NCBI GenBank assembly: GCA_046050405.1 | Contig: JBJOPY010000065.1 | Span: forward strand, 1 to 18,590 | DNA length: 18,590 nt | Direction: 5' to 3' | Source of the DNA: JADKCL01 sp046050405 | GTDB taxonomy: Bacteria > Bacteroidota > Bacteroidia > J057 > JADKCL01 | Shown here: positions 7,313-15,199 of the stretch, one piece after another | How the letters are laid out: each line of letters begins with the position of its first letter | Position numbering within the stretch: position 1 is the first letter of the stretch | The notes under the pieces: generated by a model | Seen by the model: the letters and a program-made list of their open reading frames with translations, nothing else | Told to the model about the DNA's origin: nothing | The model's database searches: none | Program-made: the position numbers and the translations under genes

Positions 7313-8044
7313 CTAGCTACGGTTGAGTTGGAACTTATCTCCTAGATACACCTTGCGCACCATCGGGTCGGCAGCCAGCTCCTCGGCTGTCCCTGACTTG
7401 AAGATTTTTCCCTCCACGAGCAGATAAGCACGATCCACGATGTCCAGCGTTTCATGGACATTGTGATCCGTGATCAGAACCCCGATGTTCTTGGTCTGCA
7501 GATTCTTGACGATTCCTTGGATCTCCTCGACTGCGATCGGATCCACTCCGGCAAATGGTTCATCCAGCAGGATGAACTTGGGGTCTGTCGCCAATGCACG
7601 TGCGATTTCCGTCCGCCGTCTTTCACCCCCGGAGAGCAGGTTGCCTTGGTTTTTGCGCACATGTACCAGGGAAAACTCTGCCAGCAGCATTTCAGTCTTC
7701 ATCTTTCGCTCCGTGCGGCTGAGTTTGCTCGTCATTTCCAGGATGGCCATGATATTGTCCTCCACACTCAGCTTTCGGAACACGGAGGCTTCCTGTGCGA
7801 GGTATCCAATTCCGAGCTGGCCGCGGCGGTACATGGGCAGGCGGGTGATTTCCCGTTGATCGAGGTACACCCGGCCCGAATTTGGCCTGATTAAGCCGAC
7901 CATCATGTAGAATGTGGTGGTCTTGCCAGCACCATTTGGTCCCAGGAGGCCCACGATCTCCCCCTGGGCCACCTGCAGGCCGACATCGTTCACCACTGTA
8001 CGCTCCTTGTAGGTCTTGACCAGGTTTTCCGCTCTAAGCTCCAT
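7313..8044 (-). CDS. lptB: LPS export ABC transporter ATP-binding protein LptB
   Basis: The 243-residue product matches LptB in length and sequence. LptB drives lipopolysaccharide extraction from the inner membrane with LptF, LptG and LptC. Motifs are Walker A GPNGAGKT (35-42), Q-loop Q84 in GYLAQEASVFRKLSVEDNI, signature LSGGE (137-141) in LLSGGERRRTEIARAL, Walker B FILLDEP (157-163) with PFAGVDPIAV after it, and H-loop H194 in ITDHNVHETL. FAGVDPIAV and ITDHNV are hallmarks that separate LptB from other ATPases. I chose the ATG at 8044 because the conserved start is MELRAENLVKTYK. The frame remains open for 49 more codons upstream without family support, and a promoter match lies there. No other lpt gene is in the window. 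It is the first gene of a unit with the GH3 gene. Confidence 0.97.
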   Translation of the reverse strand: MELRAENLVKTYKERTVVNDVGLQVAQGEIVGLLGPNGAGKTTTFYMMVGLIRPNSGRVYLDQREITRLPMYRRGQLGIGYLAQEASVFRKLSVEDNIMAILEMTSKLSRTERKMKTEMLLAEFSLVHVRKNQGNLLSGGERRRTEIARALATDPKFILLDEPFAGVDPIAVEEIQGIVKNLQTKNIGVLITDHNVHETLDIVDRAYLLVEGKIFKSGTAEELAADPMVRKVYLGDKFQLNRS

Positions 8045-8063
8045 GCAAAATTTAGCGATAGGA

Positions 8064-8090
8064 CAAAGGTAAAAAAACCAAACCAACAAA
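8064..8090 (-). promoter_or_regulatory. Candidate promoter of the lptB-GH3 unit
   Basis: TACCTTTG (8071-8064, minus strand) matches TAnnTTTG exactly. A TTTG at 8090-8087 is 15 nt upstream, which is shorter than usual. Transcription would begin near 8058, giving a short leader before the ATG at 8044. Confidence 0.4.
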
Positions 8091-8199
8091 GTTGGAATAG
8101 AAATCGTGTGCCATGGGAGGGCTGAGCCGGACAGATGGCCCGAGACCCGGAATGGATGGATTCCTTGGAATCGAATGCGGGAGAAATTCAATCAACAGG

Positions 8200-8217
8200 C
8201 CTGCGATGCTCCGCAGG
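8200..8217 (-). terminator. Short hairpin after the T9SS-protein gene (weak terminator candidate)
   Basis: CCTGCG (8200-8205) and CGCAGG (8212-8217) form a 6-bp perfect stem with a 6-nt loop, about 20 nt past the stop of the secreted-protein gene. No clear T tract follows on the minus strand. Confidence 0.25.
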
Positions 8218-8235
8218 AAACCTTGGGCACCGATC

Positions 8236-10938
8236 CTAACGGGATACGACGATTTTCTTCACCATCCGGTCGGTGTCGGAGCGGAGCTCACAAAAGTAAA
8301 CCCCCGGGTCGAGATGCGATCCATCGAAATGGATTTCATGGATGCCCGGCCCCATGGCCTGGGAATCAAAAACGGATCCTGCTCGGCGGCCAAGCAAATC
8401 GATGATGGTCAAACTGAGATTTTCCGGGCGTTTCAGTTCCATCCGGAACGTCGTGACATTGGAGAAGGGATCGGGATAGTTCTGGAACTGGACATTGTGA
8501 ATGAGCCGTTTGGCTTCCAGGGCTTCCACGAAGACCCCGTTTTTCGCATACAGCATCGCGACACCCGTGTTTTGAATCTCATTTTTCTTCCCGATCAGAA
8601 AGAGGTCGCCGCCGACGACCTTGAAATCAAATGCGTTTGCGATGCGGCCTGCCGAGCTTACGCCCACTTCACGCCATTCATCGCCATCGCGGTGCATGAG
8701 TTTCGTGCGGTCAAAGTCTCCGAAATAGTTGTAGGCGATCCACACTTTTCCAAACGGATCCAATTGCAGATCAATGGGCCTTCCGATATTGGCAATCGGC
8801 AAGGAATCTACCACCGTCCTCACCCATGCCCCGGACGAATCCTTTTCTGCCAGCAGCACATCGTCCTCTTGCTCGTTCAGATAGGCAATCTTGGGAAGGC
8901 CGGTGCTGTCGAATACCAGCGAGCTGTATTTTCCGATCGCCGAGGGGGTTCCGCCATCCACAGAATCGATTTCCCATCGACGGGTGGTGCCATCGAGGCT
9001 GGCATAGTACAGGCTTCGGTCGTTGCCATTGTAAAAAGCCACATGGGGAAGGCCGTTTTCATCCAATTGCAATGACGGGAACAACCCCGAATTCATGGTG
9101 TCGCAGGTGATGCCTTCAATCACCCAGGTGGAATCGTTCAGGTGACGATGTGCCCAATGCATGCAGCCTTGGTTCCCATCATAATAAATGACATGAAGGG
9201 TATCATTGCGGGATACCTCGATGTCGGTGAACTGGGGATTTGCTCCCGGTGCGACCACCTCATACTGCCATCCGCCCGCAGCGCGACGGGCCATCCGGAG
9301 GTCTCCCGCCGAACCACCGTTGTAAACCATTACAGGTTCATCCGCCGAGGTCGTGGACAAGGCAGGTGCGGTGATCTCCGGCGACTGGGGATCCAGCTGC
9401 TCGATGACCCAGTTCCAGCCTGTCGCCTTTGTGCCACGGGCATGATAGAGCCTTCCCGTGTAACCGTCCGTAAAGGCAACGTCTACGATCGTGTCATTGT
9501 CGGCCAGCGTGAGCGCGGCCTCGACCGATTGACCCCTGTTTTGTGACAATGTGACTTGGTCGACCGACCACTCCCCGCCCATCACGTATCGCTTGAACAA
9601 AAGTAAATTTTCACGCTGTGAATCAAAGATCAGGGCATAGATGCTGTCCCCGTGGATTTCCAGCTGGCACTTCCCAATGGCAATGCCCGGGAAGATGGTG
9701 TCATTGCTCCAGGTATTCCCGGCGTTGAAAGATTCGGTGAGGATGAAGGCGGGGTTGCTCAGGTCAGCATACAGGATGAAGACGCTGTCACTACTCCCTC
9801 CACGCGTGGCGATGTCCGTGTAGTTTCTGTAGCTTCCCGTCCCGAACATGTGGTAGTAAGGAACTCCGGCAGGACTTATTCTCGTGTAAACCAGGTCATT
9901 GGTCGAGGATGTGCAACAAAAATTTTCGCCATAAAAGATGGAACTCGTATAGGCGAGATGGGTGTTCCGGTCGGGTGTCATCGTTGCCGAGATGCCCTCC
10001 AAGGTATAGAAACGATTGAAGTTTGGCCAGCCGAGGGTAAAATTGGGCAGCAGTCGGGGCAAGCTATCCACCACCGCCCTCACCCAGATGGTATCCACGT
10101 ATGGGAAAATTGTCCGGTGCCTTAATATCTGGTTGTTGAACCGAGACATGGAGAAGATTTCCATGGTGCCATCAGGTTCTACCAATAAGTCCAGGTATTC
10201 CCCGTAGCGATCCCCCAAGGGCATCGAATCACGCAAAGCAAAGGTGTTGCAGCTGCGGAACTGGTCACTGACATGCCCTAGCGACCTTGCAATCCATTGA
10301 CCGTTTATCCGGATCGCTTGGTGCAACTTGAATCCATAGTCACTATTGCGGGTACAGGCAGGAAAAGCATCGATCTTCATCCAGCCATCGAAAAATGCAA
10401 TCTGAGGTTGGTTGTTTTCATCGAGTACCAGCTCCAGCGAGTGCTGCACCCTCTCCTTGGTCGTGGCAGTTCCCCATGGGCCATAGTTGCCATAGCCCCG
10501 GCCATAGATATCCGGAACCTGCTCGATGGACCAGCTGCCCGACCCGACCCGCTTTGCGTAGCGAAGGGCCACTTGGCCGGATTCGTTCTCATAGTAGGCG
10601 ATGTGGACGGCGCCAGTGGCATCCAGGCAGACCGAGGAGCGGAACCCATTTTGATGGGTAGGATCCACATACTCTAGATGCCACTTGGAGTCCTCCGGCG
10701 TCTTCCATGCGTAGATGAGTTTGTCCTCTATCCGCTGCCAGTAGGAAATGTGGATTTTACCATCGGCTCCGATTTCCATGTCTGCGTAAGCCCCGGACTC
10801 CACCGTATCGGTGACCATGTCGATGTAATCCCAGTAAAGGAACTGTGCAGGCAGCCTACCTGCCGTCAAGAGCATGGCAATCGTTACAAGCGCGGGGAGA
10901 AAATGCTTACGGTCGGGCGTCATTTTCAGCTGTTCCAT
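8236..10938 (-). CDS. Large secreted repeat protein with T9SS type A C-terminal sorting domain
   Basis: The product is 900 residues. An N-terminal Sec signal peptide (basic RKH, then LPALVTIAMLLTAG, ending near LPAQ at about 28-32) is followed by roughly ten repeats of 40-55 residues. Each has the pattern LxLDxxGxxHIAYY...LxYA...W-x-xExVD; clear copies include VCLDATGAVHIAYYENESG (103-121), LVLDENNQPQIAFFDG and LQLDENGLPHVAFYNGNDR. Short beta strands of this kind suggest one or two beta-propellers. Residues 816-900 form the T9SS sorting domain, starting VQFQNYPDPFSNVTTF (YPDPF in place of the common YPNPF), with ILDLLGR-like IIDLLGRRAG and ending KKIVVSR. It is probably exported and anchored at, or released from, the cell surface. 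No catalytic motif is recognised, so binding or adhesion is more likely than enzymatic activity. The start may be the ATG at 10938 or the one at 10923. Confidence 0.86.
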   Translation of the reverse strand: MEQLKMTPDRKHFLPALVTIAMLLTAGRLPAQFLYWDYIDMVTDTVESGAYADMEIGADGKIHISYWQRIEDKLIYAWKTPEDSKWHLEYVDPTHQNGFRSSVCLDATGAVHIAYYENESGQVALRYAKRVGSGSWSIEQVPDIYGRGYGNYGPWGTATTKERVQHSLELVLDENNQPQIAFFDGWMKIDAFPACTRNSDYGFKLHQAIRINGQWIARSLGHVSDQFRSCNTFALRDSMPLGDRYGEYLDLLVEPDGTMEIFSMSRFNNQILRHRTIFPYVDTIWVRAVVDSLPRLLPNFTLGWPNFNRFYTLEGISATMTPDRNTHLAYTSSIFYGENFCCTSSTNDLVYTRISPAGVPYYHMFGTGSYRNYTDIATRGGSSDSVFILYADLSNPAFILTESFNAGNTWSNDTIFPGIAIGKCQLEIHGDSIYALIFDSQRENLLLFKRYVMGGEWSVDQVTLSQNRGQSVEAALTLADNDTIVDVAFTDGYTGRLYHARGTKATGWNWVIEQLDPQSPEITAPALSTTSADEPVMVYNGGSAGDLRMARRAAGGWQYEVVAPGANPQFTDIEVSRNDTLHVIYYDGNQGCMHWAHRHLNDSTWVIEGITCDTMNSGLFPSLQLDENGLPHVAFYNGNDRSLYYASLDGTTRRWEIDSVDGGTPSAIGKYSSLVFDSTGLPKIAYLNEQEDDVLLAEKDSSGAWVRTVVDSLPIANIGRPIDLQLDPFGKVWIAYNYFGDFDRTKLMHRDGDEWREVGVSSAGRIANAFDFKVVGGDLFLIGKKNEIQNTGVAMLYAKNGVFVEALEAKRLIHNVQFQNYPDPFSNVTTFRMELKRPENLSLTIIDLLGRRAGSVFDSQAMGPGIHEIHFDGSHLDPGVYFCELRSDTDRMVKKIVVSR

Positions 10939-10942
10939 TTAC

Positions 10943-10973
10943 TTGAGTACAAACTGGGGGTTTTGAAACTCAA
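10943..10973. repeat. Inverted repeat just upstream of the secreted-protein start
   Basis: TTGAGT (10943-10948) and ACTCAA (10968-10973) are perfect inverted arms. Inside them AAAC (10951-10954) can pair with GTTT (10960-10963), leaving small internal loops. The repeat ends 4 nt before the ATG at 10938 on the minus strand, so it could be an operator or an mRNA hairpin near the ribosome site. Confidence 0.4.
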
Positions 10974-11145
10974 TCGCATCTTTTTATACGCCGGTTCCCG
11001 ATGAAGTGCAAGAATTATTGAAGGATTTTGATGGATTCAAGGATTTGTGGGAATCGGTTCATGTGGCGACTGCCTTGCTGCCTTGTGCCAGCGAATGGTT
11101 CTCGGGCGACCATCGTTTGCAGCCCGTCCGATTTCAAATTTCGAT

Positions 11146-12873
11146 TCAGGGACAAGGCTTTAGATCTTTTACTTTCAATTGAATGTAAGCTCTTCCTTTC
11201 CAACGTTTGAGATCAGGCTGGAAGACCAAGTCCACCAGAAGCTGGTTGACTTCCTCCCATCGCGATGCCATGAAAAACCCAATTCCCTCCAGGCAGATCC
11301 CGTTTTGCTCAAACTGAAACCGCACATGCTCCTGTTTGAGAAAGGAAACTTCCTTCACCTTGACTCCTCGTGCGAGAAAATTGGGCTCCGGGTTTGAAGG
11401 GCCGAACGGAGAAATGCGCTTCAGCAGGCGCATGAACCTCGGATCCAGTTCTGGGAAGTCAAGGACGGTATCGATGCGTAGTTCGGGCTGCTTGGAAGAG
11501 TCGAGGATGTTTGCACTGACATGAAGTTCGAACTTCTCTCGAAACCGGGGATAATCCGCTTCCCTGAGGGTGATGCCCGCCGCATACTTGTGTCCACCAT
11601 ACTGGATCAGACAATCCGAGCAGGCATCGATGGTCTCGTACAGGTCGAATCCTGGAACACTCCTGCCGGATCCCACAAGGTAGTCCCCTGAGCGGGTGAG
11701 TAGGATGGTGGGCCGGTGATGCCGATCGATCAGCTTCGAGGCCACGATCCCGATCACACCTTTGTTCCATTTCTCCCCAAACAGGACGGTGCTTGAACGG
11801 ACACCTCCAGCCTCCTCGGCGTCAATCATCTCCAGTGCCTGGAGGTGGATCTCCTTTTCCACCGACTTTCTTTCTTGATTGAAGGCATCCAGGTTGTGTG
11901 CGGACAGCATCAGGTTCTCCGAACGTCCTGTCAACAAATCCACCGCTTCGGTTGCATTCCTCAGCCTTCCGGCACTGTTGATCCTGGGGCCCATGTAAAA
12001 GACCAGATCCGAGACAGACCACTCCTTGTCGTCTTGATGGAGCGCCTTGAGCGCTTCTATTCCGGCGCTTGGGTTCTTCCGAATTTTCTCCAGGCCGAAG
12101 TGGAGCATCGTCCGGTTTTCTCCGCTCAATGGAACGATGTCGCATGCAATGCTCATGGCCACCAGGTCACAGTAGCGCAGGAAGGGATCGTAAGCTTCAT
12201 CCAGGCCGAAGGGTTCAGGCTGTGAGCGAATCTTCCGGACGATGCCTTGGCATAACTTCATCGTCAACGCACAGGCCGATAGATTTTTGTCGGGGTAGCC
12301 GCAGCCGGCTTGTAATGGATTCAGCAATGCTACAGCCGCAGGCAGCTCAGCCCCTGCCTTGTGGTGGTCCACCACGATCACATCGATCCCTTTTTCGTTG
12401 GCAAATCGCACCTTCTCGACGGCCTTCATGCCACAATCGAGGGCGATCAGTAATCTGCATCCTTCATGGTAGGCATGTTGCACGCCTTCAAATGAGATTC
12501 CATAACCTTCTGTGAATCGATTCGGTATGTAAGTCTCAAAATCGAACCCTAGGTCGAGAAAAAACAACCTCAGCAAGGAAACCGAAGTTGTTCCGTCCAC
12601 ATCATAGTCACCGTAGATCAGGATTCGTTCGCGTTTTTGCAGGGCGGATAATATCCGGTCGCAAGCCAAGTCCATTCCCTTCATCAGGAAGGGATCATGC
12701 ATCTGTAGCGGGGACGGCACCAAGAACTGCTTGGCTTCCTCGACGGAGGCAATGCCTCTCTGGTGGAGAATCGTCGCGAGGGCGCGGGGGAAGTTGCCTC
12801 CCTTGGTTCCCAGGGCCTCCTCCAGCCGTGATACCGCGGCGGAGTCGGGTTGTGGGGTCAGTTTCCATTCCAC
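11146..12873 (-). CDS. recJ: Single-stranded-DNA-specific exonuclease RecJ
   Basis: The 575-residue product has the RecJ order of domains: DHH, DHHA1, then a C-terminal OB-fold. RecJ degrades 5'-ended single strands in RecF-pathway recombination and in mismatch and base excision repair. Metal-binding motifs are YGDYDVDGTTS (87-97), LDCG (145-148), VDHH (168-171) and CDLVAMSIACDIVPLSGENR (235-254). The DHHA1 motif GGHKYAAG starts near 426. The start is a GTG at 12873 (GTG-GAA-TGG-AAA, giving MEWKL), where RecJ homologues begin. The frame is open to 13368, but those 165 codons lack family resemblance and include a promoter-like element. The nearby ATG at 12868 is out of frame. The downstream gap to the secreted-protein gene (10939-11145) shows no gene. 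Confidence 0.96.
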   Translation of the reverse strand: MEWKLTPQPDSAAVSRLEEALGTKGGNFPRALATILHQRGIASVEEAKQFLVPSPLQMHDPFLMKGMDLACDRILSALQKRERILIYGDYDVDGTTSVSLLRLFFLDLGFDFETYIPNRFTEGYGISFEGVQHAYHEGCRLLIALDCGMKAVEKVRFANEKGIDVIVVDHHKAGAELPAAVALLNPLQAGCGYPDKNLSACALTMKLCQGIVRKIRSQPEPFGLDEAYDPFLRYCDLVAMSIACDIVPLSGENRTMLHFGLEKIRKNPSAGIEALKALHQDDKEWSVSDLVFYMGPRINSAGRLRNATEAVDLLTGRSENLMLSAHNLDAFNQERKSVEKEIHLQALEMIDAEEAGGVRSSTVLFGEKWNKGVIGIVASKLIDRHHRPTILLTRSGDYLVGSGRSVPGFDLYETIDACSDCLIQYGGHKYAAGITLREADYPRFREKFELHVSANILDSSKQPELRIDTVLDFPELDPRFMRLLKRISPFGPSNPEPNFLARGVKVKEVSFLKQEHVRFQFEQNGICLEGIGFFMASRWEEVNQLLVDLVFQPDLKRWKGRAYIQLKVKDLKPCP

Positions 12874-12917
12874 GGATCGTCGGATTTGTTCTGTTCTCGT
12901 AATATGTTCCGAAAGTT

Positions 12918-12925
12918 CAAAAATA
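12918..12925 (-). promoter_or_regulatory. Candidate -7 element of recJ
   Basis: TATTTTTG on the minus strand is an exact TAnnTTTG match 44 nt before the GTG start, predicting a leader of about 38 nt. No well-spaced TTTG is seen upstream. It supports the internal GTG over longer starts. Confidence 0.4.
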
Positions 12926-13172
12926 AGCAATGCAAGAACGAGAGTCTTCAACAAAATAGGAGACGGGCAGAAAATCAGGATGGATTGCAATGCTGTTCCT
13001 GATTTTTCCGGGCATTTCCACCACGGAGGTTCCGATCCGTTTGCTTTTGCAACAAACCATGTGGAAACCCAGGCAGACGGTGGATGGTTTGCTGTCTTCA
13101 TGCGAGGAATGACGTACAGCCGTGCATGCTGGCCGTGTGGCCGCAGGGGGCTACAGACCATTCCCCTGGAAA

Positions 13173-13201
13173 TTGACAAACCCTGAAAAATGATTAATTT
13201 G
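13173..13201 (+). promoter_or_regulatory. Candidate promoter for the glycosyltransferase leader
   Basis: TTG (13173-13175), an 18-nt spacer and TTAATTTG (13194-13201) resemble TTG-N19-TAnnTTTG with one mismatch in the -7 box. Transcription would start near 13207, giving a leader of about 270 nt before the ATG at 13480. Confidence 0.35.
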
Positions 13202-13206
13202 GCAGT

Positions 13207-13259
13207 TGGGCGGATCCTTGCCATGCGATGCAGGGGCTGACCGCCCAGGGCAATGGCAA
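13207..13259 (+). other. Two crossing 7-bp inverted repeats (possible pseudoknot or switching leader)
   Basis: TGGGCGG (13207-13213) is perfectly complementary to CCGCCCA (13241-13247). TTGCCAT (13218-13224) is perfectly complementary to ATGGCAA (13253-13259). The pairs interleave, so in RNA they would form a pseudoknot or two exclusive structures. The first arm sits where the candidate promoter predicts the 5' end. The last arm contains the ATG of a small ORF at 13253. It matches no riboswitch class I recognise. Confidence 0.35.
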
Positions 13260-13453
13260 TGGAATTGAGAAAGGTCATCGTGATGGGAACGGGTGCACAC
13301 CTGAGCAGGGAAGGGCGTAGCTTGATGCGCAGACGAAAAGGGCGGAAGTGTCCCCAGAGGGCAGCCAAGGAATTCGCACTGATCCTGCCAAATCCAGAGG
13401 CTTGCCGGGTTCGGATAAGCCGGCGCGGCTGGCTCCTGGTGCATCATCCTTGA
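13253..13453 (+). CDS. Hypothetical 66-residue basic small ORF upstream of the glycosyltransferase
   Basis: The frame begins MAMELRKVIVMGTGAHLSR and is very rich in Arg and Lys (for example RSLMRRRKGRKCPQR). It ends 26 nt before the glycosyltransferase ATG. Its start codon lies inside the last arm of the crossing inverted repeats, so its translation could be structure-controlled. No family is recognised, and a chance ORF in GC-rich DNA is quite possible. Confidence 0.2.
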   Translation: MAMELRKVIVMGTGAHLSREGRSLMRRRKGRKCPQRAAKEFALILPNPEACRVRISRRGWLLVHHP

Positions 13454-13479
13454 AACCAAGCCCCTGATCTACAGAGAAG

Positions 13480-15006
13480 ATGACCGTCAAGATCGAGCGC
13501 AGGATGTGGTGGATTTATGCATGTGCGGCGGTGACTTGCATCGTGGCCTTGTGCGGTACTCCATGGTGGACGGTCGATGATGCATTCATCGCGTACAGAT
13601 ATGCAAGGAATCTGGTTCTTGATGGGGTCCTGACATGGAACATTCAGGATTCCGCCCTAGTGGAGGGTTATACAGGAATCTTCTTGCCCCTATTGTCCGC
13701 GGCAATCATGAAGTTGGGGCTCCCTCTGGTGATTTCCATCAAGATTCTTGGGGTTTTGGCGATTCCGGCAATCGGATGGCTGGTGTTGTCGACCATGAGC
13801 CGAATGGGGGCAAGTCCATCCTCCGCAGCCTTCACAATATTGCTGCTGTCGGCGGGCCCTCCCCTGTACATGCATGCCTTGAGCGGACTTGAAACGATTT
13901 TTTTCAGCTTGTTCATGATGGGGACCTTTTGGGGGTTGGCAGGAGTGAAGACACCTGGAGCTCGCGTGGTGCCGCTTCTCTGGTTCGCCACATTTGCCGT
14001 GCTGGTGGGTCTGTGCCGCCCGGAGGGAATCGCACTTGCGGTTCTGTCATGCGCCTTTATGGCATATAAATTTGGTAGCCAGGGAGATGGAGCCAGTGAT
14101 CGCAAGTATTATCCCATCGTTGTCTTGCCTGTATTGGTTCTGCTCGGGTATTGGGCTTGGCGTGCAGGCTACTACGGGTCTTTCCTCCCCAATAGTTACC
14201 ATGCCAAGCGATTCGATGGCCTTTTCAACTGGGATTCGGTCGTTGCGCTGGCGAAGTTCGGGGGCTACTATTGCCTGATGCCGTCGGCAGGGTTGCTTTG
14301 CGTTCATTGGTTGGCTGGCCTTCGCGGGATCCTGCCCCGCTTGCAAATGCGGTGGGTGGCCATCCTATTCCTGGTTGTCTGCTGGGGGCTTTACCTTCAT
14401 AGCAGCCTATGGATGAATTATGGATCGAGGTTTTTTTATCCGTTTCTGCCGGTCATACTTGTTTTTTTGATCCATGCCCTTGACTCTGCCTGGAGCAGAT
14501 TGAAGCAAGGTGCGGAGAAGCATCGCCGGCAGTTGGCCGCACGGTGGTGCATTGCCGGTCTTGCCGTCCTTCAAGGGGGTGTCATGGTTTTTCGGGCCGA
14601 TCGGCAATCCGTGTTCTTGAAGGATTACACTGCGGTCCTGGAAGAGGAGTTGATCCCGGCGGGGCAGTTCCTGGCGGAACATTTTCCCGGGGATGCCCGT
14701 GTGATTTCGTATATGGATGCTGGGGCGGTCGGGTATTTCTCCGGGCTGGAGATCATTGATTTTGGAAGGTTGAACGACCAATATCTCGCCCAAAACAAGC
14801 TCTCCAATGCGCAGGTCTTGGAGTATTTTTTCAAGCAGGACGCCGACGCCGTAGTGATGACGAGCGAATCGCAAGACTCCTTCTCCTATGTCCCTGAAGC
14901 AATGTCCATTGTCCGTGATCCGAGGTTCAGGGCCTATCGGTTGTCTCGTCGGTGGGGGAACAGTGTCGGCTTTCCCTACTGGCAATGGCTGTATGTGAGG
15001 GAATGA
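13480..15006 (+). CDS. GT-C fold membrane glycosyltransferase (arabinofuranosyltransferase-like)
   Basis: The 508-residue product has about ten hydrophobic segments in its first 350 residues and a soluble C-terminal part. The first loop has the acidic pair D33-D34 in WWTVDDAFIAYRYARN, then VEGYTG (63-68), the usual catalytic and binding region of polyprenyl-phosphate-sugar GT-C enzymes. Family-like motifs follow: LSGLET (134-139), GLCRPEG (177-183), YYGSFLPNSYHAKR, and NYGSRFFYPFLPV in a late membrane segment. The C-terminal part contains VISYMDAGAVGYFSGLEIID and NDQYLA, seen in the uncharacterised homologues of mycobacterial-type terminal arabinofuranosyltransferases. It probably transfers a sugar from a lipid carrier to a glycan or protein on the periplasmic side. 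Donor and acceptor are unknown. It stands alone, with no sugar-pathway genes next to it. Confidence 0.85.
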   Translation: MTVKIERRMWWIYACAAVTCIVALCGTPWWTVDDAFIAYRYARNLVLDGVLTWNIQDSALVEGYTGIFLPLLSAAIMKLGLPLVISIKILGVLAIPAIGWLVLSTMSRMGASPSSAAFTILLLSAGPPLYMHALSGLETIFFSLFMMGTFWGLAGVKTPGARVVPLLWFATFAVLVGLCRPEGIALAVLSCAFMAYKFGSQGDGASDRKYYPIVVLPVLVLLGYWAWRAGYYGSFLPNSYHAKRFDGLFNWDSVVALAKFGGYYCLMPSAGLLCVHWLAGLRGILPRLQMRWVAILFLVVCWGLYLHSSLWMNYGSRFFYPFLPVILVFLIHALDSAWSRLKQGAEKHRRQLAARWCIAGLAVLQGGVMVFRADRQSVFLKDYTAVLEEELIPAGQFLAEHFPGDARVISYMDAGAVGYFSGLEIIDFGRLNDQYLAQNKLSNAQVLEYFFKQDADAVVMTSESQDSFSYVPEAMSIVRDPRFRAYRLSRRWGNSVGFPYWQWLYVRE

Positions 15007-15199
15007 ATGTCCTCGACGAGGCGGAGAAATCCGTCAGAATATGCCTAGCAACCAGTCCCCATGGCTCTTGCGGGGAATACCCGCCACCCAGCCCACGAGG
15101 CTGTCCGGGGATGTTGCAGCCGGAGGAAGGCGCAGGCGACACAATGTGGATACCCTCTTCCGGGTCTTGGTTCACCATAATGACCATCCAGACCGAGTC

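Larger units (their letters stand above)
12874..13479. other. 606-bp spacer between recJ and the glycosyltransferase gene
   Basis: The recJ side (12874-12925) holds a promoter-like element. The middle (12926-13171) shows no recognisable gene on either strand; a 68-codon + frame (12980-13186) has no family signature. The right part (13172-13479) holds a promoter-like element, two crossing inverted repeats and a 66-codon basic ORF, described separately. A further small hairpin pairs GCCGG (13404-13408) with CCGGC (13420-13424). Confidence 0.5.

Noticed and set aside
5714..7345. 543-codon open frame on + lying antisense over the whole GH3 gene
   Set aside because: The minus-strand product matches the GH3 family throughout. 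The + frame has no recognisable motif and arises because codons giving antisense stops are rare in this GC-rich gene.
8113..9075. 320-codon open frame on + over the end of the T9SS cargo gene
   Set aside because: Overlaps the sorting domain on the other strand, and the protein has no recognisable features.
12980..13186. 68-codon ORF on + (MDCNAVPDFSGHFHH...) between recJ and the glycosyltransferase
   Set aside because: No promoter, no family resemblance, and the opposite strand is also open; probably a chance frame in spacer DNA.
12874..13368. N-terminal extension of RecJ to an upstream start
   Set aside because: The extra 165 residues do not resemble RecJ and would include a promoter-like element; the GTG at 12873 fits the family start.
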